A stretch of 64,000 nt of DNA, from contig PUFA01000034.1 of the NCBI GenBank assembly GCA_003508835.1, positions 7,032,501 through 7,096,500 of the forward strand, written 5' to 3'. Position numbers and translations under genes: made by a program. Of the stretch, positions 35,571 through 49,144 are shown one piece after another (position 1 is the stretch's first letter; the number at the start of each line of letters is the position of its first letter). This DNA is from Eonycteris spelaea (lineage: Eukaryota > Chordata > Mammalia > Chiroptera > Pteropodidae). The notes under the pieces were generated by a model. That model was not told the origin of the DNA. It did not search any database and saw only the letters and a list, made by a program, of their open reading frames with translations.

Positions 35571-36231
35571 AACCTTATTTGAAAGGCTAAAGCCAGAGTT
35601 AAAGGTAAATTATTTATACATTGACCAGTCTTCAATAGAATATAAAGTTAAAAAAAAAAAAATCAGGGAGGGAAAAATTGCAGTACCTGCTGTGGACAGT
35701 AGATGGCAGTGCGAATATTGTTTGCTATGTATTCCGGTTGGCTTACAAAGCTCCCAGAACCAGTCTCTGAAAAAGCTTAGCATGAGTCAGAAAGAATGTT
35801 CTTTTTTTGTAATGTCTTCTATGGCTTTTCACAGAGACAGAAATGGCATTCTCTGTGAATGCCGTTGGTGTGGCATACACATGGGGCTTTTCCAGAGAAA
35901 GCCAACCACTGTCAATTAGGAGCAATGTCAGGGGAGCTGGCACAGCAGTCAAAATTCCGGCCAGCATTGTCATCGTGGATCTCAAACAGGATTCATTTAT
36001 CGAAAGGCAAGGAAGGTGAAGTCACCTTCTGTGTTATCTAAATTTTTATGCCTGGTTAATTATTCCCCCCCCCCAAAATGAGAGGATAATTGAACATTCA
36101 GAATTTTTCTAATAAGAATGAAATTACTATCACGTTGTATTTTTCCCCCAATAGTTTAGGTATTTGTGTAGTATGTATGTCATGGTCTGTGTATAGGTTT
36201 AGTAGAAATCAAGTTTAAGGGAGCATACAGA
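35571..36231. other. Unassigned DNA
   Basis: Contains an A-run (35650-35662), the strong CTCF-like motif at 35696, and unsupported frames of 60-80 codons. Confidence 0.4.
35696..35710 (+). promoter_or_regulatory. Strong CTCF-like motif
   Basis: 'acagtagatggcagt' matches CCASYAGRKGGCRST at 14 of 15 positions. Same orientation as the motif at 18383. Confidence 0.55.
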
Positions 36232-36291
36232 TACACACACACATATGTGTGTATATGTTACATATACACACACATATTTATACACATATAT
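36232..36291. repeat. CA/TA-rich repeat with palindrome
   Basis: ACAC/ATAT sequence including the 16-bp perfect palindrome acacacatatgtgtgt (36237-36252), which could extrude a small cruciform. Confidence 0.85.
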
Positions 36292-36378
36292 TTATCCAGT
36301 CTATGACAATAAGTTAGCTGACTCTACAGATCTGATCACATAAGATCCAAACCTAAAACCCATAAATAGTTTCATTTG

Positions 36379-36408
36379 CACACACACACCAACATACACA
36401 CACACACC
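36379..36408. repeat. CA-rich tract
   Basis: Two CA runs separated by CAACAT. Confidence 0.85.
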
Positions 36409-37084
36409 AGTTAATATCATCAAATTCCTTGACTCCAGATATCTCTCATAAATTTAACCAACCATCTTCCCAGGGAAAAAATGGGAATAGGAATATACGT
36501 CGTTTAGAGAAAACTCTACAAAGTACTGCACAAGAGAGTCCATTCCTGTCTTACTGCATCAGGTGCAATAATGTCCTCTCGCTGCATGAGAGCGAGAGCC
36601 ATCACAGGCAGGTCTACGCTTCTTGATGGCAGAGGTCATCGGCATTGCCTCTCAGTTAGCTGTTCAAACAGGAGTTCTCACAGTGGGCTGAATGAGTAAC
36701 TAACTGAACCCAAAACAAAAAGTGTATATAATGTTGCTCTGTTTTAGGAAACATCCCACCTGTGTGACATGGTTGCCCAGGTGCTCGAGAATTAATTTTT
36801 AAATATACCAAACAATCAGTTATGAATATCTCTCAGTTAGTTATAGGAGCAGAGAAATTTCATGGCTAGAGAGCAGAAAAAATATTTCTTTTTTGAGTTT
36901 ATGAGGCAGGTTATATGAGGTAGCATTTTACCTTCCTAATTCTGTTCCCCTGGGTTTAGGATAATAAGACATTAGCTGACTTTGTAAATCTGATTCCTGA
37001 GTTTAAAATCTTGGGAGTTTAAAATTCAGAAGTGACTTCCTGTAATTTTTAGGTAAGACCGGAATCACTGATACGGTCAGCTTG
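36409..37084. other. Unassigned DNA
   Basis: Includes a GC-rich 8-bp stem (ctctcgct 36576-36583 with agcgagag 36591-36598; 7-nt loop). No gene recognised. Confidence 0.4.
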
Positions 37085-37400
37085 GCCTGTCCCTTGTCAG
37101 GCTCTCGGTCCCCTCCCTGGCCACAGTCCCTTGCCCTCTGCCCCCCTTTCAGCCTCTCTCCATGTGCTGTGTCACATTCCCTTGATTGTCCTTTTGCTTA
37201 ATTTACCTGAAATTTTGTTTCCCATGTCATCAAGATGCCCTGTAATGACTTCGAGAGGGAGGGAGTGCAGTGTTATTTTCCTTGGTGGCTTTCACCACCA
37301 ATGAAAATTACATTTTTAACTTTTGTGATTAATAGCAATCTTTCCCACTGGCACACGCTCAATGCTCCATAAATCTATATTGAAAAAAATAGTGAATCAA
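37085..37400 (+). mobile_element. Probable L2 fragment
   Basis: Pyrimidine-rich start with 'ctctctccatgtgctgtgtc', a 'gattgtccttttgcttaatt' middle and an end near 'gctcaatgctccataaatct', the expected order for an L2 tail, interrupted by less similar sequence at 37225-37330. Confidence 0.45.
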
Positions 37401-37479
37401 TGAATAGATGAATAATCAAATGAGCTTTGAGCATGGAGGTGGAAATAGGGAAACCCAGCCTACTTAAATTATGAGAGCT

Positions 37480-37695
37480 GTAGTAAGGGTCAGAAAACCA
37501 AAATCCATTTCTTGATTTGAATCTACTACTTTAAATGAGACTGTGTAATTTACTGGACTACTCTTGAACTTCTGTTTGGTCACCTAAATAGATCATAACA
37601 CCAGACGATAGATATACAAGTTTTTGTAAAATCCAAATGAGATAGCACTTACAAAAGTATATTAAAAGTTAACGCATAGTATGTAAGTATAAGGC
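37480..37695 (+). mobile_element. MIR, diverged
   Basis: The order 'ttgaatctactactttaaat', 'ctggactactcttgaacttc', 'tgtttggtcacctaaataga', 'caaatgagatagcacttaca' and 'catagtatgtaagtata' fits sense MIR. Confidence 0.55.
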
Positions 37696-38005
37696 GGTAT
37701 TATAAATGGGTCACAGATAATCCACAGAGGTCATAAACTTAAATTTTGTAATTCAGGTTAAATATAATTTTCAATAATCTTAGAGAAAATTTTGTAATTA
37801 TGTCAGGTTCTATTTCCTTTAAATATGTGTATTTCACTGTTAATTTGAACAGACAGAACCTTAGATGCAATCCGAAAACGATGTGATTCTTTTCTCCCTA
37901 CAAACTGGCTCCAGCCTGCTCTGGCAAAGAGAAAGGCAGTTATTTCTTGCCCTTTAAAAAAAAACTGGGCCAGGTCCCAGAATTTTCCTTTTCATGTTGA
38001 TAATT
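37696..38005. other. Unassigned AT-rich DNA
   Basis: No feature recognised. Confidence 0.4.
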
Positions 38006-38822
38006 AAAAATTCTTCGGTTTCAGTGTTGAGAGGATGCAGAGAAAAAGGAACCCTTCCTTATACACTGCTGGTGGGACGGCAAACTGGTACAGCCACTAT
38101 GGAAAACAGTATGGAGGGTCCTCAAAAAAACTAAGAATTGATCTACCATATGATCCAGCAAACCCTCTACTGGATATTTACCCCAAAGACTTGAAAACCC
38201 ATATCTGAAAGATATTTGCACATCAATGTTCATAGCAGCATTATTCACAGTGGCCAGGACATGGAAGCAACGAAGTGTCTTACGATAGATGATTGAATAA
38301 AGAAACTGTGGTACATATATACAATGGAGTATTACTCAGCCATAAGAAGAAATGAAATACTGCCATTTGCAACAACATGAATGGACCTTGAGATAATCAT
38401 GCTAAGTGAAATAAGCCAGACAGAAAAGTTGAAAATCACATGATATCACTTACATGTGGGATATAAACCTAAAAGCAACAAATGAGCAGGACAAACAAAT
38501 GGAGACTCATGGACATGGACTATAGACTAGTGGTTGCCAGAGGACTATGAATTAGTGGTTATTAGTGGCGGGGGGGGGGGTGGGAATAAGAGGGATGGTA
38601 GGGTAAAGGGGGTCAAATATAGGGTTTAGGGGGAGGATGAAGTAGGTAAAGGGGATCAAATATACGGTAGCTAAAGGAAACTGGACTTTGGATGGTAAAC
38701 ACACAATAGAATATATAGATCTCACATGATAATGTACACCTGAAAATTATATAATTGTATTAACCAATGTTACTCCAACAAACGTAATTAAAAATTAAAA
38801 AAATTAAAAATTTTTCAGTTTC
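38006..38822 (+). mobile_element. 5'-truncated L1 with target-site duplication
   Basis: The body (38023-38810) is the C-terminal end of ORF2 plus the 3'UTR of an L1: 'gagaggatgcagagaaaaag', 'cactgctggtgggacggc', 'catatgatccagcaaac', 'catagcagcattattcacag', 'caatggagtattactcagcc' and 'aacatgaatggacctt'. The reading frame is broken by many stops, so no enzyme is made. The 3'UTR carries a G-rich tract, and the element ends in AAATT-rich sequence. Flanking copies aaaaattcttcggtttc (38006-38022) and aaaaatttttcagtttc (38806-38822) match at 15 of 17 with two transitions, as expected of a decayed target-site duplication. Confidence 0.88.
38570..38612 (+). other. G-quadruplex-prone tract in L1 3'UTR
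   Basis: A run of 11 G is followed within 32 bp by GGG, GGG, GGG and GGGGG, separated by short A/T-rich loops: the standard G-quadruplex pattern. G-rich tracts are a known property of L1 3'UTRs. Confidence 0.7.
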
Positions 38823-40530
38823 TTCAAGTCACAAAAAGTCTTATTGAAATAATCATTATAATATCTTATTCTTTACATTATTACAATTTTTAATTGATTT
38901 CAAGGAAACACCTCTCTCCTGGTCCATTTAGGCTTGCTCCTGGCACACGGAGAGATGGCCTCTCTCTCTGTCTCATCTCCATATTCTTACCTCTCTGCCC
39001 CAAACTTGGTCCCCACCATGTCTGGCCTCACAGGGGCAGAGAGAGGAGGAAAACAAAAGATGAGAGGGCAGAAATGGTCTTCCTGTGACTGGCCATCTCT
39101 CACCTGAAGATCTCCTGGCTGTTTGCCCACTGGGCATCTTATAATGAGCCTTGAGGCATGTCCGGCAGAGTGCCTGATGCCCTGGGCAGTCATATGACCC
39201 ACACCAACTCCAGGGTTTCTCCCTGTGACCTAAGCTATTACAGGAAAAACAATTTACACTCATCTTTAACCCACCATCAGTGTCTGGAGAGTCACTTGCC
39301 GTGCAACTTTCTGTCTGTGATCACAAGCCATTCAACTAACTTTTGTACATTTTTTTTTTCACTATGTCCCCTCAATGCTAGACACAAATATCTAGCTTTC
39401 CGAGTGGTCCCATTAAAGTGTTTCTCACTGGATTTTCCACTGGCAGAGACACTTCTCACTTTTCACCCCTCCTCTATTGGGGATGAGACTCATTCTACAC
39501 ACACTTGCACACACACACATGTGCTCACACACAAAAGACCACTCAAAGTCTCTCTAATATCTGGTTTCTAGCCTCTCAGCCTCCTCCCTGGCCAGTCCCA
39601 CTTTCCCAGGCTAGAGATGAGAGCTCATTTAAGGAAAACAAAATTCATTTTGGTCACTTCCTTTGCTAGTTCTGCTTCTGTGGTCTAGCTTTGGCTGCTG
39701 AGTGTGAGAAGAGTTACTTTCTATTATTTCTTAACGGTCTTTATAAAGACATACTTTGGCTATTTTAAATGGCTAGCTTACTCCAAGTTCTCCTTTTCTG
39801 ATTGTTTCTCAAAGCCCTATCACCATTATCAGGAGAATATAAATAGAACTATATCTCCGGTGAAGACACCTTGTAGCAGGCAGAAGTCACAGTTTCCCAC
39901 GGAGAAATGAAAACGAGCCTGTTGGGCTTATGCCTTACATTACTCTCCAAAGACTCACCAAGTGAGAACTCTGTCCTGTGGTTACTAGAATGCAAAAAGG
40001 GAGAGTTAAACTCTGGAGTGTGAAAACAGTGAGCAGAACCTAGCAACGGGATCTGGCCAACGTTCCCCGAGGAAATAACCAGGCACCCAGTTAGAACTGG
40101 GAAGTGGTGCAGAACTGTCTTTGGTGCCTGAGCAGACTGCGCTCCATGCCAGCCTTGAGGGCAGTCAGCATGCAAGTCCACAGCTGCGGGGGGTTGATCT
40201 GGAGCCAAGGAGGAAGTTAGTCAATTTCCTACAGCGAAGCTCAAATTACAGTGGGAGCCTGAACTCTGCCAGTCTGGTTTGTTGTTCCTGTTGCATAAGA
40301 AAAATGAATGTAACAAAGAACTCGCAGCCCCATCAGTACACAGCCCCGACTGGTGAACACATGACCACTCAAAATGATGCTTTGAGAAGTGGGATGGCGA
40401 AGCAAAGATGGGAGGGCGGATCTCCACTTTTTACTTTGACCTTTTGTTTTTCAGTGAGTGTGCTCTACTCATACAATAATAAAATATTTCCATTTGAAAG
40501 AAAACCAGCAATATTCCAACAGACCATGCA
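38823..40530. other. Unassigned DNA
   Basis: Contains a CA-rich patch (39496-39534). Frames of 64-137 codons at 38894-39910 and the 152-codon frame starting at 40121 have no recognised domain; the last runs into the MLT1 that follows. Confidence 0.4.
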
Positions 40531-41038
40531 TGGTGCCTATATCAGTTATTTCATACTACACCCAAACTCGGTGACTTAAAACAACACTCATTTAGTTTTG
40601 CTCATGAGTCTATGGGTCAGCCGGGTGGTGGTTCTGATCTCAGCTGGGCTCACTCATGCATCCATGGTCAGCTGTGGGCCAAGTCTCTGACTCTGGTATT
40701 TGGTACTGTGCTTTTTCACTTGTTGGGGTAGCCAAATTCTGAGAACCTTGGCTTTGCTCCGTATGTATGGCATTCTCCAACAGGATGCCTTAAGCTTGTT
40801 TATTTAATAGTGGTGAAAAAGAGAAAGTGGAAGCATTCATGGCCTTTTGAAGCTGAGGTTCAGAATAGATCAGAGTCACTTCTATCTCATTCTATTGGTT
40901 GTTGCAAGACAGAAGGCAAACGAGGATTCAAGGAGTAAGAAACAGACCTTACTTCTTGAGAAGGGGTTATGTGCAAGCACATTGCAAAAGGAGTGGATGC
41001 GAGGAGAGGGGAGTGATTGGGGACATGACTGCACCACA
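40531..41038 (+). mobile_element. MLT1-type MaLR solo LTR
   Basis: Follows the MLT1 consensus in order: 'tatatcagttatttcatact', 'ggtgacttaaaacaacactc', 'ttgctcatgagtctatgggt', 'tctcagctgggctcactcat', 'ttctattggttgttgcaaga', 'cttcttgagaaggggttatg', 'cacattgcaaaaggagtgga' and a terminal 'ctgcaccaca'. No internal region. Frames at 40847-41233 and 40882-41130 lie mostly within it and are artefacts. Confidence 0.8.
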
Positions 41039-41149
41039 GCACCCAAAGGAGCCAGGCCATGTGAAGAAACGGAAGGAAGAGCAGAGGTGAATTTGGGAAT
41101 TATGCGGCATGTTGAAACCTTTAATACCAATCAGATTCTAGAAGCAAAT

Positions 41150-41490
41150 CTTTTCCATCCACACTTCCATGAACGAGCTTTCAGGGAACACTCTGTCCCC
41201 TCGTATTTGCCTGTTTCCTATTCATCATGTTAGTATCTAATTTAATGTTACTTTCTCCAAGAAGCTTGTATAAATTACCTTCCTTTTAGCTAGAGAGTAA
41301 ATTATGTGATTGTGCCCAACATTTTCCTTTCATGACACATAAGAATCTGTCGTTTTCACTTCTAGACTATGAGCTCTGGGAGTACAGAGTCGATTCTACC
41401 ATATTTATCTTACACCTGCCTGTGCCCCCACACCTACCCCCTGCATAGAGCAGAGTAGATGCTAAATACATTTCTGTTAGAAAATAAACA
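41150..41490 (+). mobile_element. L2 3' end
   Basis: 'ttactttctccaagaagctt' early, 'cttctagactatgagctctg', 'gggagtacagagtcgattc', and then 'catagagcagagtagatgct' and 'aaatacatttctgttaga', the sense L2 tail. Confidence 0.65.
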
Positions 41491-41989
41491 CAAAGGGAAA
41501 ACTGAATTAACAGATGAATGAATGTCAATTCGGATATTTATTAAAGAAAATGTGTACATTTGCAGATATCAATATTTTCTTGTGATTCCCACATCTTGCC
41601 AACATGAGTTTAAAATCTCACTCATTGCTACCAAGCAGAACTGAAACACCGTGAGAGGTTAAGATTACTTTTTGGTAGCTGTGTATAATGCAGCAACCAA
41701 GTATTTAAAGCTTGTGCTTGATCTTGTCTCCAAATTTCATAAATGCAGGCTCAAGGGAATCCAAAAATGGCTGTCACACTGGCCTAAAATCTTTGTTTAA
41801 AAATGCACAAGTAAGTTAAGCACAGGCTGTTGCACTAATAGTCACACGGCCAGAGATAGCTAAAGAAAACCTCATATCGTGTTTCGATGAGTTGAGCTTT
41901 CCAAAGGAAACATGCGTTCTTGGTCTTAGAAAAAGATCAGAGACTTTCCCAGTAAAATGAAATGGAAACAGAATACACTTTGCTCTGCT
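41491..41989. other. Unassigned DNA
   Basis: No feature recognised. Confidence 0.4.
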
Positions 41990-42130
41990 AGTTATTATAA
42001 ACCAGCTTTGTAGTAGGCATTTTTATGCATTTTTAAATTCAATCCTCATAATGACCTACACAGTAAGATTTCCTTTATCTTTTCTATAAAGATAGAGAAA
42101 CTGGGCACAGCAGTGTTTTATAATTTCAAG
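41990..42130 (-). mobile_element. MIR fragment
   Basis: 'aaattcaatcctcataatga', 'cctacacagtaagatttcct' and 'ataaagatagagaaactggg' form the antisense MIR core. Confidence 0.65.
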
Positions 42131-42194
42131 TCATAACCATCAAAGTATTAATTTATTAACATCATTGTAAAGCGTGATTTACTTGCACACACAC

Positions 42195-42218
42195 AAAAAA
42201 AAAAAAAAACAAAAAAAA
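42195..42218. repeat. A-rich run
   Basis: A15 and A8 separated by a single C, preceded by a short CA tract. Confidence 0.9.
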
Positions 42219-42815
42219 CAACGAGATGGATTTATTATGGTTTGCCGGGAATTATTGTCATAAATACTGTTCCACAATTCCCAGCCCTCCTGCCCAATTC
42301 TGTGCTGCTCTCCTGTTTTTACTCCTCTAAACTTATGCATATGGGACTCTTTGTCTATGAAGGGCTGACTCATAAATTTTGAGTTATGGCTGCCAGGAGG
42401 CCTATCAGCAAAGTTAGCCAGTCATTCCAGCGTTATCATATCAAGTACAGTAAATATTTCAGAATTTTTAAGAGGAATGCATCTTTCTTATAAATCAAGT
42501 GAAAAAATTCAGTTCTCAAAGACGACACTCATAGATTCCACTGCAGCCCCCTTTCCTGAATCCCAGTTTTCAATTGCTTATATTAAGTGGCCCCCATCAG
42601 TTAGATCTCTTTCCCAAGTGTCTACTTATGCCTTTGGCTAAACCTCCTACATTTCTGTAATCTTCCAATCTTCAAAGACATGATTAGAATACAAATTAGA
42701 GCTGCCAATGTCTTAAGAACCATGGTTTGGGGCACACGTGTACTGTGTCATGTTGGAGCTAGAGCCCCACCAACCCCAGCAACATGACCCATGACTTCTT
42801 TTGCTGCACTTGTCT
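42219..42815. other. Unassigned DNA
   Basis: No gene. Parts (42590-42670) are C/T-rich and may be old L2, not firm. Confidence 0.4.
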
Positions 42816-42819
42816 TTAA

Positions 42820-42948
42820 AGCTTTTCTGTTTCAATTACCTCAGTCCAAGCCTCAGCTTGAATGTCACTACGTATAGAAAACTTCTTCATTGCCCTAGAC
42901 CAGTGATTCTCTTGGCCCTGCCGCATAGATATCTGCAAAGGTTTTTGG
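42820..42948 (+). mobile_element. L2 piece followed by MER5-like start
   Basis: 'agcttgaatgtcactacgta' and 'aaaacttcttcattgcccta' look like L2. Then 'accagtgattctcttggccc' resembles the left terminus of MER5 (cagtggttctcaaccttggc). Both are short. Confidence 0.35.
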
Positions 42949-42949
42949 A

Positions 42950-43180
42950 ATCATGGTGATGATGTGTTTATTGAGTATTGTGTTCTGTGTTAAGTATGCC
43001 AGATGTTACCCATTTAATTTTTACCTTGCATTCTCAGTGGTATCTGTGAGTTAGGTACTGTTATCATTCACACTTTGTGGATGAAGCTCAGAGAGGTGAA
43101 GGAACATACCCAATGTCATCAGTAATAAAAATCAGAATCCAGATTAAAATCCAGATCTGCTAGAAGCTCAAACCTTAGTA
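42950..43180 (-). mobile_element. MIR, near full length
   Basis: 'tgtgtttattgagtattgtg', 'atgttacccatttaattttt', 'gagttaggtactgttatcat', 'ggatgaagctcagagaggtg' and 'atcagaatccagattaaaat' follow antisense MIR. Confidence 0.8.
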
Positions 43181-45220
43181 TTCAATCATTTGATACATAC
43201 ATGTGTCATAATATTTACTTTACAAATGTAGTATGCAAGAAATGGCACATTTCTTTTGTTTTCTTTAAATAAAATTAAATCCATATCTGTTTTTCTCTTC
43301 TCTAAACTTGTGAACAAAGGATTCCTCTTGGATACGAAGGGTTGACTCATGAACTGTGGTGGGAAGGCTTTCCTAAAATGGGTCATAGAAAAGCCCAGAA
43401 CTTCTGAGAGCGTAATATACAAGATAGCCTTTCTAGTCTTCAGCTCATACTGGTTATCATAGGGGAGTTTGTCTTTCAAGCATAAAAAGGCCCTTGAAGT
43501 AGAGAAGTCCATATTTCGGAAGCTAGAACCAGAAAGCATAAAACCCAGCTTCACTGACAGCCCCATGCAAACTCTACCTCACTGACCTCTGTCCCCATTC
43601 AAAGGCCAGGCCACTTTGCCAGGATGCTGTGAAGCATTATTCTGCTGCTGGTCCTTACCATTATTGTGGAATGCCAGATCTCTGTGCTTCTTTCAGAGTT
43701 AAGAAATCCCCCTTCCTTCTTCATCATCAAAGGCCCTGTGCCTCTCTCTAATCCCCACTTCTACCCTTAGCATAGCCTCTACAGGAGCTGCGGCCTCAAG
43801 AATATGACAGCCAGGAGCGCAGATCTCTGCTGGCACCTGCTGCTTCTGCTACAGCTCAACCTCTTGTGCTTTAAGATCAAATTCATGTCTGCAGAATGGT
43901 CATCTCTTGATTTCATAAACCGGAAATTGTGAATTGACAGCCTTTATGTCTTACATGGCCATAGAAAGCAAATTATTAGAATCAACGTTGTTTTGAAAGT
44001 TGTGCTACATTTAAAAATTGGGAGTTTTCACATAATAGAAATTAAATCTTGGAATTTTTATCATTTCTCATGGTGAGCATTAGCTGGCACTGAGTAGCTT
44101 CTGCTCCCTAGAGATGTCCTGTGCCTTCCATGTCATGGGCACTTCCATCGTTCAGCCTCATTGTTTGTCAGTTTGCAATAGGTTTTCTTTGTGATGCAGA
44201 AATATATCTCTATATCTAGGCTTCTACAAATTGGAATACATCACTTAGGCCACAAGGGCTTCAGATTTCAAGAGAAATGGGGGGAAAAATTCCTTTGTGA
44301 GAGCAAAGGACATTCCTAGCACGTAATGTGTAAGCACAACATGTCCGTTTTGAAGTCCCCTGCCTCTTGTTACCTGTCTGTCCTCCAGGCACCTTGTTCA
44401 TATCCCACAGGGGACTCCTCAGAGCAGCAGAAACACACAAGGGTGAGCGCACAGAAGCTCGGGTCTTTTAAGGTCCTTCTATAGACATTAAGTCAAGGTC
44501 TGTGAGTTCACTTCCAAAAATGCGTCTTCCTTCTTTATCCTATTCTCGGTGTATTTCTACTCATGTCATAACCATAATTGTTATTTTTAAAAAAGATCTG
44601 GTATAACCTTGGTTTAAGACTCTAAGTCTCCCTCTATTTTTTTTAAGCTCACACTAATTTTCTGTTATTCGAATAATACTAGATGTATAGTAAACAGTAT
44701 ATAGGTAACATAATATGTAAATAATTCAAAGGAAAATAACACATTTAATTATACTCTAATTTGTGTTCAATAGTTTTGTGTCACAGAGAAGCAGAGTACC
44801 ATGTTTTAGTTAGCCTATGGTATGTGTGGTGGGGGTCATGGGGTTTGTTCCCCCAAAACCATTGCAGAGCTGGATATAAACTGCTTGGAAATTATTCGCT
44901 GATTGAATCAATGGTTGAATTCCAAATTTTGGCTCATACGTACTTGTACATCTCTACTTTTTCTCATTATTTTCATGAGCATTTGGATCCCAGTCCTCCA
45001 CTGTCTCCAAGAATCACCCTCTAGGGAATGTCTGTTTTACTAAACAACGGTGACTTTAATAAAGTACCACAGCAACCGGTGGCCGTGTTAATTAGAACTG
45101 AGATCTGACACATGCATTTGCTTTACTTCAGCAATTTCTCCGCTCCTCAAAAGAGCTGTTAAGAACAACTATTTCAAGTGGCTAAACCACTTTAGGTAAA
45201 GCAATAGTCTGTGACTGGTA

Positions 45221-45222
<2 letters not shown>
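43181..45222. other. Unassigned DNA
   Basis: About 2 kb without a recognised transposon. The 126-codon minus frame at 43186-43566 and 87-codon plus frame at 44761-45024 have no domain features. Confidence 0.4.
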
Positions 45223-45255
<33 letters not shown>

Positions 45256-45280
45256 AGAGAGGGAGGAGAGAGAGAGAGAG
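45223..45280. repeat. (GT)n-(GA)n compound microsatellite
   Basis: About 16 GT units (45223-45254), then GA-rich sequence to 45280. Confidence 0.95.
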
Positions 45281-46009
45281 GGCACAAGCCAGAGGCTAGT
45301 AGAACTACGACATATTCTAGAATAGTAGTGACACATTTTAGCCTCTTTCTTTTCAGAAAAATAAAAACTGCCAACTTAACAGACATTTTTCCTTTTCTAC
45401 TTTTTTTCCCTCAAAACTAGTATAAGGGTTGACTCGTTAGATATAACTGTAGTGCTATGTTTGGGAGGCATTGACTTTTAAAGGTGCGAGAAATTGTAAT
45501 GCTCTTTTGAACAATCATGCGAACAGCCTCACTTTCACGTAAGAGACCCTAACTTGTGCTGAAGTTATATACGTGACTATACATTTGCCCCTACTTTTCA
45601 TATTCCTTTTAATGTAGCTACAAAAACGTCTTTATCAAAAATGTAACAAAAGTCTTTTTTCCCTTCATCTTTGTTTACCACCTTCATGATCTAACACGGG
45701 GAATGTGAGGGACTACGGATATGTATGTCATTTCTTCTGGTCAGTAGGCAATTTACTGCTCTACAAACAGAGCTGAAAGACTCAGGAGAGCAGGTTTAAA
45801 TGTCGTCAAGCAGAAGAGACGCTTCAGGAGTTTGCTGTGGAAGAAAGTCCAAGTATGTTCCAAATTCTGTTCACATCTGAAAATATTGGAAGAGCCGTGT
45901 CGAAGTATCAAAGACATAAATAAATACTACCCAACTTATTCAAGTTCCTAAGTGATCAGTAAGAGTTAATTGTGGACTGTCTCATTGCTTTGTCTTCATT
46001 TATATCATA
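45281..46009. other. Unassigned DNA
   Basis: No feature recognised. Confidence 0.4.
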
Positions 46010-46375
46010 TTCTTCTTCCCTCACCCACATTTTGAAATGATTGGATTCCCAGGGCCCAATCTCAGTTTCCTTCGCATCGCAGTTTCCCATTCTCTTCGTT
46101 CAGAATCTTCTAGTTTTAACCATTCCAATGGTCTTTAGTCTCAATCCTAATTCCACTAAATCTCTTCACCTCCAGACCTGTTATTCCAACTCTCTACGAC
46201 CTTCTCAGTTAGATGTCTCCGAGCACTTCCAACTTAAGTCAGAATTGAAGTCCTGACTATCCCATCTCATATTCACTGCCTCCCAGTCAATGGCCTCCCA
46301 GTCACCTATGCTTGGAACTATGGAGTCAACATTAGCCCTTTCATGATGGAACTGAATTACATTATACTTACATTA
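46010..46375 (+). mobile_element. L2 fragment (left part of interrupted copy)
   Basis: 'cacctccagacctgttattc', 'caactctctacgaccttctc' and 'agttagatgtctccgagcac' fit the L2 region that normally reads '…ccagacccatatatccaactgcctactggacatctc…'. The 71-codon frame inside is decayed. Confidence 0.5.
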
Positions 46376-46379
46376 TACT

Positions 46380-46735
46380 ATAAAATATCCACCACGGAAT
46401 GTTGAAAACCGAACCATGATGTGGCAGATACTATCTTTTGCTTATGCAATATTATCCCCCCTTAGCCCTGCAAACAGACTATTGATTTCGTTTCCAGGTA
46501 CAAGGCAGAGGCCCCTTGATTTAAGGGAAAGAAGGACCTTCTATAAGCTCCTAAAAATCCCATCTCCCTTCATTCAGAACAAGAAGACATGTTCTCCAGT
46601 TCTGACCAACTAAATGCAGGGAGAGTCCACTGGGGTATGACATGCCTAGAACTGTCACACTCAGCTCGTGATTATGAAAAAAAAAAAAAATCATCAGGAT
46701 AAGCAGAACAGAAGAGGTATAAAGATAGAAAATTG
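46380..46735 (+). mobile_element. LTR-like insertion within L2
   Basis: 'actgtcacactcagctcgtg', 'attatgaaaaa…tcatcagg' and 'ataagcagaacagaagagg' resemble the 3' part of a MaLR/ERVL-type LTR. It lies between two L2 parts in the same orientation. Family not fixed. Confidence 0.35.
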
Positions 46736-46741
46736 CTGGGT

Positions 46742-46768
46742 CTTTAATGACTTTAATGACTTTAATGA
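46742..46768. repeat. 9-bp minisatellite, three copies
   Basis: Three perfect copies of ctttaatga. Confidence 0.95.
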
Positions 46769-46789
46769 CTCACTTAATGGTTGCAAAAC

Positions 46790-47345
46790 CCCAACAGTGC
46801 CTACCTATCTTCAGACTGGGTGCTATACGAGCTAACATTACATAAGCCACTGCTAATTAGTACTCGGTGGCTAAAAGCATTTCGTCTACTACATGAGGCT
46901 CTTCAGGGTTCTCACAATCTGGCCCCACCCTACTTTGTAGCTTCTCCAGTCCACCTTCCCCCACCCTTCGCACCAAACACGCCAGGCTCCATCCACAGCA
47001 CTTCAGGTTTTCACTCAGAAGGCAGACTTCCTCCTTCTCTGTCTTCTTGTGAGCAGCCTTAATAGTTCAAGCTCTAGGTCAAACATTGCACCCTTGAGTA
47101 ATTATTTTTTTATCTATCAAAAGCCCCTGATTGTTCTTGCCAAAATCATACCTTCTCACAAAAAAATCAATCGAATTTCTGGTTTGCATATATTTGTGTA
47201 TAATGCATTACATTTTAACGATCCATCTGTCTGTCTTGCACTTGGCTTCGATCACCAAAATGTGAAGATGCCTTATTCATCATCGTGCTCTAGATCCTAG
47301 AACAGTGACTGTTACATAATAAACACTCAGGCAATGCTTCAGTTT
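46790..47345 (+). mobile_element. L2 3' part (right part of interrupted copy)
   Basis: 'gaggctcttcagggttctca', 'caatctggccccaccctact', 'gctccatccacagcacttca', 'gaagatgccttattcatcat', 'agatcctagaacagtgactg' and 'ttacataataaacactcagg' give the complete L2 tail order. The frames of 93 and 83 codons here are L2 shadows. Confidence 0.8.
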
Positions 47346-49144
<1,799 letters not shown>

